Positions 1-8,876 of a DNA stretch of 64,000 nucleotides are shown here, piece after piece. A model generated the notes under the pieces. It ran no database searches, had not been told where the DNA came from, and worked only from the letters and a program-made list of their open reading frames with translations. How positions within the stretch are numbered: position 1 is the first letter of the stretch; every line of letters starts with the position of its first letter. The translations under genes and the position numbers were made by a program. Source of the stretch: Pelomonas sp. CA6 (lineage in GTDB: Bacteria; Pseudomonadota; Gammaproteobacteria; Burkholderiales; Burkholderiaceae_C); NCBI RefSeq assembly GCF_022549225.1, contig NZ_JAKZFD010000002.1, positions 1-64,000 on the forward strand, read 5' to 3'.

Positions 1-37
1 CGCCGAAGCGGGCCCTGGCGTCGCGCGAGGGCGCGGA

Positions 38-2920
38 TTACAGGAAGCTGTAGCTGGCGCTGACCGTCAGCGTGCGGCCCGCAGCGCTGTACAGGCCCTT
101 GTCCCAGCCATACAGATCGTAGGTCGGGGTGTAGGGCGCGGCGCGGTCGAAGGCGTTGCGCATGGTCGCTTGCAGGCTCAGGCCCTTGATCGGCCGGAAG
201 GTCACGCCCAGATCCACCGTGGTGTACGAGGCCACGCGGCAATCGCCACCCAGGGCCGCCGTCACCTGCGGGCTGCCCGAGTAGGACGGGCTGCAGTCCT
301 GGCGCTCGCCGGTGGCCAGGTTGTAGCGCGGCAGGCCCATGCTGTGGACATAGTTCACCGCGCCGAACAGGGTCACGTCGCCCAGCGAGTAGGACGAGCT
401 GATGCGGCCCTTGTACTTGGGCAGTTCGTCGGCCATGGAGTCGTTGATGTCCACCATCGGCAGACCCTTGTCGCGCTGCATGCGGAAGTCATGCACATAG
501 CCCAGGAACAGGCTGGTGTTCAGACGACCGCCACCCAGCGCGGCACGGTGCGACAGCTCCAGGTCGATGCCGCGCACGCGGGTCTGGCCCAGGTTCAGGT
601 ACTTGCGCTTGACCAGGGCCACGCGCTCGGTGCCGGGGATGACGTTGCCGTCCTTGTCCTTCAGCGCGGTCGCCGGGTCGGCACTGCGGATGATGTCGTT
701 CTTGTACGAGGTGTCCCCCAGTTCGAAGAAGCGCTGCATCACGTCGCTGGAACTCAGGCGGTCCACCTCGTTCTTGCGCGTGATCTGGTAGACGTCCAGC
801 GTGCCGTTCAGCGACTCGATGGGCGAGAACACCATGCCCAGCGTGAAGCTGCGCGACGTCTCAGGCCGCAGGTCCGGGTTGGCCACGATGAAGGCGGCGA
901 TGGTGCGCGAGTTGCCGCTGCTGGCGTTGCGGTTGCACTCGTTGGCCAGCTGGGTGTCGTAGTTGGTCGCGCCCGGGATCTTGGCCGGCAGGCCATCGGC
1001 GCCCAGCGGGCAGCGCACGGCGTCGCGCCAAGTGCCGATGGACTGGAAGCTGGCCACGGCGGACTTGGAGATCTGCGTCAGGCTGGGGGCACGGAAGCCC
1101 TCGGCCGCGGTACCGCGGAAGGCCAACTGAGGCAGCGGCTTCCACTTGAAGCCCAGCTTGGGCGTCGTGGAGTTGCCGTAGTCGCTGTACTGGTCGGAAC
1201 GCAGCGCGGCTTCCAGCGTGAAGGTCTTGAACACAGGCAGCACCGCCTCGGCGAAGACCGAGGTCACACGGCGGTCGCCGGTGGCCTTGGAGCCGCCGCG
1301 GCCGACGAAGTTGCCGGCGTCCAGGTTCGCGTCGGGACGCATGTCGATGCTTTCCTGGCGGAACTCGACACCCGCGGCCACGCCGATCGCGCCACCGGCC
1401 AGTCGGCCGAATTCGCGGCTGCCCTTCAGGTTCACCATGGTGACCTTGGTGTCCCCCTTGCTGATGGCGGTCGGGCTGATCTGGGCCAGCAGCTCGGGGC
1501 TGTTGTTGCCACCGAAGCGGTACTTGTCCAGCGCGGCCTGGGCGGTCACGGAGTGGATCAGGCCGGTTTCGGTCTCGGTGCGCTTGGAGGTGTTGTACAG
1601 AATGCCGCCGTTCCAGTCCCAGCCGAAGTGCGAACCGCTCAGGTCGAAGACCAGTCGCACATCATCCTGCTTGACCTCGGAGCCACGGGGGATGTCTCCC
1701 AGGCGCGCGCTGGTCACCACACGCAGCTTGTTGTTCGGGTCCGCCTGGAACAGCGGATTGTCCGGATGATTGGCCGCCATGATGTGGCGGAAGGTGCGGC
1801 GGTTGCCGTTCGGGTCGAACCACTCGGACAGGCCGGAACCCAGCGTCGCGTAGCCGGCGGCGTTGGTGTATTGGTTTTCCAGGCGCGAATAGGCCGCTTC
1901 CACGGTCGCCGTCAGGTCAGGCGACACGATGAAGGTGGCACGCGAGAACAGGTTGGCGCTCTTGGAGGGCTCCTGGAAGCGCTCGTAGACGCTGGTGTCC
2001 ATCGCACAGACCGGGGCGCCATTGGCCAGGAAGGTCGTGCTGTAGACAGCGGGCGCCGGGCAGCTGCCGTTCTTGGGCGGGATGGGTGTGGAGGTGTTGA
2101 ACGAACCCGTGCCAGCGCCGGTCTCGCGCCAGAAGTTGGGCGAGAAGACGAGAGCGCTGTCGGGGTCGGTGCGATTGGACAGCTTGCCGCCGGTGCCGGT
2201 GGCGAGGGCCCATTCGTCATAAGACACGCCCTGCAGCTTGTCCACGCCGGTGGAGTAGCGCTTGGAGACGTCCAGGCCCACCATCACGTTGAAGCCCTGG
2301 CTGTCAATGTCGCCGAAGCCCCCGAAGATGTTGGCGGAATTGGTGCGGAAACCACCCTGCGTCGCGCCGGAGGCGGTCAGCTTGGCTTCCAGGCCCCGGT
2401 ATTCCTTCTTCAGAATGAAGTTCACGACACCGGCCATGGCGTCGGAGCCATAGATCGCGGACGCGCCATCCTTCAGCACCTCGATGCGCTCGATGGCGGA
2501 CATCGGGATGTTGTTCAGGTTGTACAACGTAGACTGGCCGGCGTTCGGGTTGGCCGTGGCGGCGGCGGCCATGCGGCGGCCGTTGATCAGGGTCAGCGTG
2601 GATGCCGAGCCCAGGCCACGCATGGAGATCGTCGACACACCATCGGAGAAGCTGCTGCTCGTGCCGTCGGCCTGGCCACCACCGGACACGGACGGCAGCA
2701 TCTGGATCAGCTCAGCCAGGCTGGTCGCGCCGGAGCGGGCGATGTCCTCGGCCTTCAGCACCTGCAGCGGCGAGGCGGTTTCCGAATCGACGCGCTTGAT
2801 CGACGAACCGGTCACTTCGACGCGTTCGATCTTCTGGGCAGGCACGGGGGCTTGCTGGGCCTGAGCGTGGGCCGCGATGGCCATGGCGGCCAGCGCGATC
2901 AGATGGGGGCGGTGCTTCAT
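38..2920 (-). CDS. TonB-dependent outer-membrane receptor
   Basis: This is a 960-aa outer-membrane active-transport receptor that takes up a substrate using TonB energy. The first ~22 residues form a signal peptide ending in AHAQAQ. The plug domain follows (roughly 30-170), opening with VEVTGSSIKR and containing SMRGLGSASTLTLINGRR. A long beta-barrel makes up the rest and ends in an aromatic-rich strand (SASYSFL). Several Cys pairs in the extracellular-loop part (for example around the NGSC and CAMD segments) suggest loop disulfides. The start is preceded by an AGAGGA ribosome site. A LysR gene is divergent 100 bp away and may control it. The substrate cannot be told from sequence; the GSSIKR-type plug is typical of receptors for carbohydrates or peptides rather than siderophores, which is family knowledge and not proof. 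Confidence 0.93.
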   Translation of the reverse strand: MKHRPHLIALAAMAIAAHAQAQQAPVPAQKIERVEVTGSSIKRVDSETASPLQVLKAEDIARSGATSLAELIQMLPSVSGGGQADGTSSSFSDGVSTISMRGLGSASTLTLINGRRMAAAATANPNAGQSTLYNLNNIPMSAIERIEVLKDGASAIYGSDAMAGVVNFILKKEYRGLEAKLTASGATQGGFRTNSANIFGGFGDIDSQGFNVMVGLDVSKRYSTGVDKLQGVSYDEWALATGTGGKLSNRTDPDSALVFSPNFWRETGAGTGSFNTSTPIPPKNGSCPAPAVYSTTFLANGAPVCAMDTSVYERFQEPSKSANLFSRATFIVSPDLTATVEAAYSRLENQYTNAAGYATLGSGLSEWFDPNGNRRTFRHIMAANHPDNPLFQADPNNKLRVVTSARLGDIPRGSEVKQDDVRLVFDLSGSHFGWDWNGGILYNTSKRTETETGLIHSVTAQAALDKYRFGGNNSPELLAQISPTAISKGDTKVTMVNLKGSREFGRLAGGAIGVAAGVEFRQESIDMRPDANLDAGNFVGRGGSKATGDRRVTSVFAEAVLPVFKTFTLEAALRSDQYSDYGNSTTPKLGFKWKPLPQLAFRGTAAEGFRAPSLTQISKSAVASFQSIGTWRDAVRCPLGADGLPAKIPGATNYDTQLANECNRNASSGNSRTIAAFIVANPDLRPETSRSFTLGMVFSPIESLNGTLDVYQITRKNEVDRLSSSDVMQRFFELGDTSYKNDIIRSADPATALKDKDGNVIPGTERVALVKRKYLNLGQTRVRGIDLELSHRAALGGGRLNTSLFLGYVHDFRMQRDKGLPMVDINDSMADELPKYKGRISSSYSLGDVTLFGAVNYVHSMGLPRYNLATGERQDCSPSYSGSPQVTAALGGDCRVASYTTVDLGVTFRPIKGLSLQATMRNAFDRAAPYTPTYDLYGWDKGLYSAAGRTLTVSASYSFL

Positions 2921-2966
2921 CGGTATCCTCTGTGTTCTGTCAATCCGCCTGATGGCGGAAGCTGGA

Positions 2967-2989
2967 CCGTATTTCAGTCATAAGTACGG
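2967..2989. promoter_or_regulatory. Candidate LysR operator between receptor and lysR
   Basis: A perfect inverted repeat, CCGTA-N13-TACGG, lies in the 100-bp divergent gap and contains a T-N11-A core (T at 2970, A at 2982), the usual LysR-type box. It is well placed to control both the receptor and the regulator. No binding evidence exists; this is inferred from pattern and position. Confidence 0.45.
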
Positions 2990-3020
2990 CACATGAAGCT
3001 TTGTTAAGTGGAGTTTCTGG

Positions 3021-3995
3021 ATGGTTATGAACGCGCCGCCAGCGGTATCGCCCGAGCAGGCCGAGGCCTTCGTCGCCCGACGCCTGAGCCTGCGTCATCT
3101 GCGGGTGTTACTGGCCGTTGCAGATGGGGGAAGCGTCAGCGCGGCGGCCGAGTTGCTGCATGTCACGCAGCCCGCGGTCAGCAAGGCCTTGGCGGAGCTG
3201 GAGCAAGAGCTAGGACAAACCCTGTTCGCCCGCCGCGGCCGTAGCTTCCGCGCGACAGCCGTCGGTGAAAGGCTGCTGCTGCTGGCCCGCAAGCTGGAGG
3301 CCGACCTGCGCCGCGGCAGCGAGGACATCGCGTCCATGGTGCGCGGCGCCTCGGGCGCGCTGCTGATCGGCGCCACCAACGCGGTGCTGGCCGAGGTGTT
3401 GCCCAATGCGCTGGTGGCAATGAAGGCCGATTACCCGCAGGTCACGCTCAGTGTGCGCACGCACGCGCTGCGCGACCTCTTCGCCGAGCTGCGCGCGGGG
3501 CGGCTGGACATGGTGATCGCGCGCACGCCCGAACCGGAAGAGCCCACAGACCTGGAAGGCCACTCGCTAGGGGAAATCCCGGAGGTGGTCATCATGAGCC
3601 TCAACCATCCGCTGGCCAAGGCGCGGCGCGTCAGCTGGGAACAGCTGCGCGACCAGACCTGGATCTGGCAGCTGCCTGGCACACGCTCGCGCGCGCTGCT
3701 GGACCGCATGTGGCAGAACATCGGACTGCCGCCGCCCACGCAGCTGATCGAGCTGGGCGACGTGATGCTGGCGATGGAATTGATGCGTCGCATGCCGCTG
3801 GTCAACATCGTGCCGCTGCACGTGGCGCGCCTGGCGACGCGCCGCGGCATCGCCAAGATCCTGCCGCTGCCCGTGGACATCCGCCTGTCCTCGCTGATGG
3901 TCTGGCATCTGCCCGAACCGCAGGGCGAGGCGGTGCAGCACTTCAAGATGCTGCTGGACCGCGCGGCGATCGATGCCGCACAGGCCGGCGACTGA
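3021..3995 (+). CDS. LysR-family transcriptional regulator
   Basis: This 324-aa DNA-binding regulator has an N-terminal winged helix-turn-helix (about 25-85; LRHLRVLLAVADGGSVSAAA followed by HVTQPAVSKALAELE) and a C-terminal periplasmic-binding-protein-like effector domain (about 110-315). A GGAG ribosome site lies 8 bases before the ATG at 3021; a second ATG at 3027 is also possible. It is divergent from the TonB receptor, the usual arrangement for a LysR protein and its target, so it probably controls receptor expression in response to a small metabolite. It resembles the GbpR/PcaQ side of the family, but the effector is unknown. Confidence 0.92.
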   Translation: MVMNAPPAVSPEQAEAFVARRLSLRHLRVLLAVADGGSVSAAAELLHVTQPAVSKALAELEQELGQTLFARRGRSFRATAVGERLLLLARKLEADLRRGSEDIASMVRGASGALLIGATNAVLAEVLPNALVAMKADYPQVTLSVRTHALRDLFAELRAGRLDMVIARTPEPEEPTDLEGHSLGEIPEVVIMSLNHPLAKARRVSWEQLRDQTWIWQLPGTRSRALLDRMWQNIGLPPPTQLIELGDVMLAMELMRRMPLVNIVPLHVARLATRRGIAKILPLPVDIRLSSLMVWHLPEPQGEAVQHFKMLLDRAAIDAAQAGD

Positions 3996-3997
3996 CG

Positions 3998-4020
3998 CGG
4001 CGGCGCGCGCCGCGCCGCCG
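3998..4020. terminator. Strong GC hairpin between convergent genes
   Basis: A perfect 10-bp stem (CGGCGGCGCG pairing with CGCGCCGCCG) with a 3-base loop fills the 27-bp gap between the stop codons of lysR and gshA. It can stop transcription from both sides, but there is no T-run, so it is not a classical intrinsic terminator. Confidence 0.5.
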
Positions 4021-4022
4021 GA

Positions 4023-5327
4023 TCAGCTGTAGTTCTCGGCCTCGGGATCGGTGGCCTCCAGCTCGTAGCTGGCGGCCAGCATGGCCAGGCGGGCGATCAC
4101 ACCGTACATGTAGAAGCGGTTGGGGGCGCTGGCGCCCGGCCGCTCGCCGGGTCGCGGCAGCTGGGTGGCCTGCGCGAAGGCCAGCGGCACGAAGCTGGAG
4201 CCCGGGGCGTTGAGGTTTTCGTCCTCGCCGCGCTCGGCATGCACGCGGTAGAACCCGCCCACCACGTAGCGGTCCATCATGTAGACCACCGGCTCGGCCA
4301 CGGCGTCGTGGATGCGCTCGTGGGTGGCCACGCCCTCCTGCACGATGACCTCGTGCACCGGGCGGCCGTCCTTGATGGTGCACATCTTGTTCTTGGTACG
4401 CCGGTTCAGCTCGTCCAGTTCCTTGGCGTCGCGCACCGTCATGATGCCCATGCCGTAGGTGCCGGCGTCGGGCTTGACGACGACGAAGGGCCGCTCCTGA
4501 ATGCCGTACTCCTTGTACTTGCGCCGGGTCTTGGTCAGCACCGCGTCCACCTGGGCCTGCAGCGCGTCCATGCCCTGGCCGGTCTGGAAGTCCAGCCCGT
4601 CGACCGCCACCGACATCGGATGGATCAGCCACGGATCCATGCCCAGCAGCTTGGAGAACTTCTTCGCCACCTCTTCGTAGGCACGGAAGTGGTTGCGCTT
4701 GCGCCGCAGCGCCCAGCCGGCATGCAGCGGCGGCAGCAGGTACTGCTCGTGCAGATGGCGCAGCATGTCCGGGATGCCGGCCGACAGGTCGTTGTTGAGC
4801 AGGATGGTGCAGGGATCGAAGTCCTTCAGCCCCAGCCGCGAGCGCTGGCGCTGCACCGGCTCCAGCAGCAGCGTGCCGCCGTCGGGCAGGTTCAGGGTTT
4901 GCGGCTCCTTGACGCTATCGTCCAGCGTCCCCAGCCGCACATTCAGGCCCGCCAGCGTGAACACGCGCACCAGGGTCTCGATGTGGGTCAGGTAGAAACT
5001 GTTGCGGGTGTGGTTCTCCGGGATCAGCAACAGGTTCTTGGCCTCGGGGCAGATCTTCTCGATCGCCGCCATTGCCGCCTGCACCGCCAAAGGCAGCATC
5101 TCCGGGGTCAGGTTGTTGAACCCGCCGGGGAACAGGTTGGTGTCCACCGGCGCCAGCTTGAAGCCCGCGTTGCGCAGGTCCACCGAGGTGTAGAACGGCG
5201 GCGTGTGCTCCATCCATTCGAGGCGAAACCAGCGCTCGATCGCTGGCATGGACTCGAGGATGCGCTGCTCCAGCTCGTTGATCGGGCCGGTCAGGGCGGT
5301 GATGAGATGTGGGACCATGTTGGACAA
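4023..5327 (-). CDS. gshA: Glutamate-cysteine ligase (proteobacterial ATP-grasp-like type)
   Basis: This 434-aa cytoplasmic enzyme carries out the first step of glutathione synthesis, joining L-glutamate and L-cysteine with ATP. It matches the GshA form found in many beta- and some alphaproteobacteria rather than the E. coli GshA family. Supporting segments are the N-terminal MSNMVPHLITALTGPINELE, the central HAGWALRRKRNHFRAYEEVAKK, and the nucleotide-binding VVVKPDAGTYGMGIMTV with the downstream VQEGVATHERIHDAVAEP. Length is as expected. In many relatives gshB follows directly; here the next gene is a divergent response regulator and gshB is not in the window. A strong hairpin lies just past its stop codon. 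Confidence 0.93.
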   Translation of the reverse strand: MSNMVPHLITALTGPINELEQRILESMPAIERWFRLEWMEHTPPFYTSVDLRNAGFKLAPVDTNLFPGGFNNLTPEMLPLAVQAAMAAIEKICPEAKNLLLIPENHTRNSFYLTHIETLVRVFTLAGLNVRLGTLDDSVKEPQTLNLPDGGTLLLEPVQRQRSRLGLKDFDPCTILLNNDLSAGIPDMLRHLHEQYLLPPLHAGWALRRKRNHFRAYEEVAKKFSKLLGMDPWLIHPMSVAVDGLDFQTGQGMDALQAQVDAVLTKTRRKYKEYGIQERPFVVVKPDAGTYGMGIMTVRDAKELDELNRRTKNKMCTIKDGRPVHEVIVQEGVATHERIHDAVAEPVVYMMDRYVVGGFYRVHAERGEDENLNAPGSSFVPLAFAQATQLPRPGERPGASAPNRFYMYGVIARLAMLAASYELEATDPEAENYS

Positions 5328-5432
5328 TCGGGCGGGGCCAAACGGATCCGGCCCATTCTAGGGACCGATGAAGGTGGGGGCGCGGGCCAGCCGTTCAAGG
5401 GTGTACACAGAGCTTGCGAGGAAGCAGCTGGC

Positions 5433-5816
5433 ATGACCGCCAAGGTATTGATCGTCGACGACCAGGCCGAGATCCGGCGCCTGGTGCGTTGGACACTGGA
5501 GGAGGAAGACCTCCAGCTCTTCGAAGCCACCAATGCGCAGCTGGGCCTGCAGATGGCCCGCACCATGCACCCGGACGTCGCGCTGCTGGACTGGATGATG
5601 CCGGGCGAGATGGACGGCCTGGCTCTGTGCCAGGCCTTGCGCTCCAGCCCCGACCACGCGCGGCTGCGCATCGTGATGCTGACCGCGCGCGCGGGCACCG
5701 CCGACCGCAACACCGCGCTGGAGGCCGGGGCACATGCGGTGCTGCACAAGCCCTTCAGCCCCGCCAAGCTTGTGGAGCTGATCAAGCAGCAATTGACCGA
5801 ATCCGCTCCGGACTAA
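5433..5816 (+). CDS. Stand-alone receiver-domain response regulator
   Basis: This 127-aa protein is a single CheY-like receiver domain with no output domain. It has the acidic pocket (VDDQAE near residue 10), the phospho-acceptor Asp in VALLDWMMPGEMDG (about 54), the Thr in MLTARAG and the Lys in LHKPFSP. Long in-frame extensions upstream are shadows of gshA; the ATG at 5433 begins MTAKVLIVDD, the normal start of this fold. No histidine kinase is nearby, so it is an orphan and probably passes phosphate or signals by protein contact. A hairpin at 5840 follows the stop. Confidence 0.93.
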   Translation: MTAKVLIVDDQAEIRRLVRWTLEEEDLQLFEATNAQLGLQMARTMHPDVALLDWMMPGEMDGLALCQALRSSPDHARLRIVMLTARAGTADRNTALEAGAHAVLHKPFSPAKLVELIKQQLTESAPD

Positions 5817-5839
5817 GGCACGCGGCGGCGTCAACGCTT

Positions 5840-5867
5840 GCGCCCGCGGAGTCTCCCCCGCGGGCGC
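5840..5867 (+). terminator. Hairpin terminator after response regulator
   Basis: GCGCCCGCGG and CCGCGGGCGC form a perfect 10-bp stem with an 8-base loop, followed by GTTTGG. The position, 24 bases after the response-regulator stop, fits an intrinsic terminator with a weak T-tract. Confidence 0.55.
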
Positions 5868-5902
5868 GTTTGGCCGGGTTGGCCGGATTGGCGGCCGTCC
5901 GG

Positions 5903-5922
5903 GGCTCGGCCCGCCCCGAGCC
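5903..5922 (-). terminator. Hairpin downstream of amtB
   Basis: GGCTCGG/CCGAGCC is a 7-bp stem with a 6-base loop lying just beyond the amtB stop codon on its transcribed strand. There is no clear T-tract, so it is only a likely terminator. Confidence 0.4.
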
Positions 5923-5945
5923 CACCGGGCTCCGGGGCGATCCCG

Positions 5946-7466
5946 TCACTTGTGATAGGCCGTCTCGCCGTGGGCCGAGATGTCCAGGCCCTCGCGCTCT
6001 TCTTCCTCGCTGACGCGCAGGCCGATCACCAGGTCCACGATCTTGTAGGACAGCAGCGACACGACGCCGGACCAGACGACGGTCACGCCCACCGCCTTGG
6101 CCTGGGTCCAGACCTGGCCGGCGATGGAGTACGCCTCGGCGGTGATCGCGCTGGCCGTAACCCAGTCGCCCACCGCGCTGGGGCCGCCCAGGCTGGGCGA
6201 GTTGAACACGCCGGTCAGCAGCGCGCCGACGATGCCGCCCACACCGTGGACGCCGAACACGTCCAGCGAGTCGTCCGCGCCAAGCAGCTTCTTCAGGCCC
6301 GACACGCCCCACAGACAGGCAAAGCCAGCAATCAGGCCGATCACCAGCGCGCCACCGATGCCCACGTTGCCCGCGGCCGGCGTGATGGCCACCAGGCCGG
6401 CCACCGCGCCCGAGGCGGCGCCCAGCATCGAAGCCTTGCCCTTGGTCAGCGCCTCGCCCACGCACCAGGCCAGCACCGCGGCGGCGGTCGCGAAGAAGGT
6501 GTTGATGAAGGCCAGCGCGGCAAAGCCGTTGGCTTCCAGCGCCGAACCGGCGTTAAAGCCGAACCAGCCCACCCACAGCAGCGAAGCGCCCACCATGGTC
6601 AGCGTCAGGCTGTGCGGCGTGAAGGCTTCGCGGCCATAGCCGATGCGCTTGCCCACCATGAAGGCGCCCACCAGGCCCGCCACCGCGGCGTTGATGTGCA
6701 CCACCGTGCCGCCGGCGAAATCCAGCGCGCCCCACTGCCAGATCAGGCCGGCCTTGCCGTTCATCTCGTCCACCACGTTGGCGGCCGTGTAGGCATCCGG
6801 GCCCATCCAGAACCAGACCATGTGAGCGATCGGCAGGTAGCTGAAGCTGAACCACAGCACCATGAACAGCAGCACCGCGCTGAACTTGATGCGCTCGGCG
6901 AAGGCGCCAACGATCAGGCAGCAGGTGATGCCGGCGAAGGTGGCCTGGAAGGCGGCGAACACGATCTCGGGGATCACGACGCCCTTGCTGAAGGTCGCCG
7001 CGTTGGCGAAGGTGCCGGTGGCGTTGTCCCAGATGCCCTTCATGAACAGCCGGTCGAAGCCACCGATGTAGGCATTGCCCTCGGTGAAGGCCAGGCTGTA
7101 GCCGTACAGGGCCCACAGCACGACGATCAGCGAGAAGGTCACCATCACCTGCATCAGCACAGACAGCATGTTCTTGCTGCGCACCAGGCCGCCGTAGAAC
7201 AGCGCCAGGCCCGGCACCGTCATCAGGATGACCAGCAGCGTGGACAGCATCATCCAGCCGGTGTCGCCCTTGTTGGGCACGGGGGCCGCAGCGGCGGCGC
7301 TGGCGGCTTCGGCCGCCGGAGCGGCGGCGGAGGCCGCCGCGGTGGCGACCACGGCGGAGGCGGCATCGGCGGCGGAGGCCGCGGCGGACGCGGCCTCCTG
7401 CGCCCAGGCGCCCGGCGCCAGCACCGCCAGCGCCAGCACGGCGCCGGCAAGGAGTTTCTTCAACAT
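5946..7466 (-). CDS. amtB: Ammonium transporter AmtB
   Basis: This 506-aa inner-membrane channel lets ammonia/ammonium enter the cell for nitrogen assimilation. It has a cleavable leader (about 1-22, ending AWAQ), an unusual alanine-rich linker (about 23-65), then about 11 membrane helices starting at GWMMLSTLLVILMTVPGLAL. The twin pore histidines are present in TVVHINAAVAG and FGVHGVGGIVGALLTG. A GGAG ribosome site precedes the ATG. It lies 50 bp downstream of glnK, whose product normally plugs the channel when nitrogen is plentiful. Together with torF it forms an operon with a sigma-54 promoter, so it is expected to be induced on nitrogen limitation. Confidence 0.97.
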   Translation of the reverse strand: MLKKLLAGAVLALAVLAPGAWAQEAASAAASAADAASAVVATAAASAAAPAAEAASAAAAAPVPNKGDTGWMMLSTLLVILMTVPGLALFYGGLVRSKNMLSVLMQVMVTFSLIVVLWALYGYSLAFTEGNAYIGGFDRLFMKGIWDNATGTFANAATFSKGVVIPEIVFAAFQATFAGITCCLIVGAFAERIKFSAVLLFMVLWFSFSYLPIAHMVWFWMGPDAYTAANVVDEMNGKAGLIWQWGALDFAGGTVVHINAAVAGLVGAFMVGKRIGYGREAFTPHSLTLTMVGASLLWVGWFGFNAGSALEANGFAALAFINTFFATAAAVLAWCVGEALTKGKASMLGAASGAVAGLVAITPAAGNVGIGGALVIGLIAGFACLWGVSGLKKLLGADDSLDVFGVHGVGGIVGALLTGVFNSPSLGGPSAVGDWVTASAITAEAYSIAGQVWTQAKAVGVTVVWSGVVSLLSYKIVDLVIGLRVSEEEEREGLDISAHGETAYHK

Positions 7467-7516
7467 GAACGATCTCCGGGTTGTCTAGGGGCTAGTGAGG
7501 GAGAGCCGGCGCGCCG

Positions 7517-8616
<1,100 letters not shown>

Positions 8617-8671
8617 GCGAGGGCTCCTGGAGCGTTGAGTAGCGTGGGAGAAAGGGTTCGAGCTGCTTTAC

Positions 8672-8686
8672 GCAGCTTCCGTGCCA
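8672..8686 (-). promoter_or_regulatory. Sigma-54 promoter of torF-glnK-amtB
   Basis: On the minus strand the sequence TGGCACGGAAGCTGC matches the sigma-54 consensus TGGCAC-N5-TTGC with one change, keeping the invariant GG and GC exactly 10 bases apart. It lies 56 bp upstream of the torF start. RpoN-dependent nitrogen control is the expected regulation for glnK-amtB. Confidence 0.82.
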
Positions 8687-8750
8687 GCTCGCGGCGCGGC
8701 CTGCACCAGCTCGGGCCTCCCTCCGGCAACCCGCTCCCGGATGGCATCGA

Positions 8751-8767
8751 TGCACCAAGATGGTGAG
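8751..8767. promoter_or_regulatory. NtrC-like enhancer site
   Basis: TGCACC-AAGAT-GGTGAG matches the NtrC dyad TGCACC-N5-GGTGCA at 10 of 12 positions. It is centred about 80 bp upstream of the sigma-54 -12 element, the normal distance for an enhancer. A second half-site TGCACC lies at 8702. The remaining bases of the 260-bp gap to yifB show no gene. Confidence 0.7.
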
Positions 8768-8876
8768 AATCCGTCTGGCCCCGGCCGGCCGATGTCGCCC
8801 CGAAAACGTGCATGACGGCCGCCACGGTGCATGCCCACAATGCGGCCGGCCGCAAAGGCCGGCACGAGGAGGCGCG

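Noticed and set aside
170-2983. 937-aa open frame opposite the TonB receptor
   Set aside because: It is an antisense shadow caused by high GC; composition is His/Gln/Arg/Ala-rich with no domain, while the minus-strand frame is a complete receptor.
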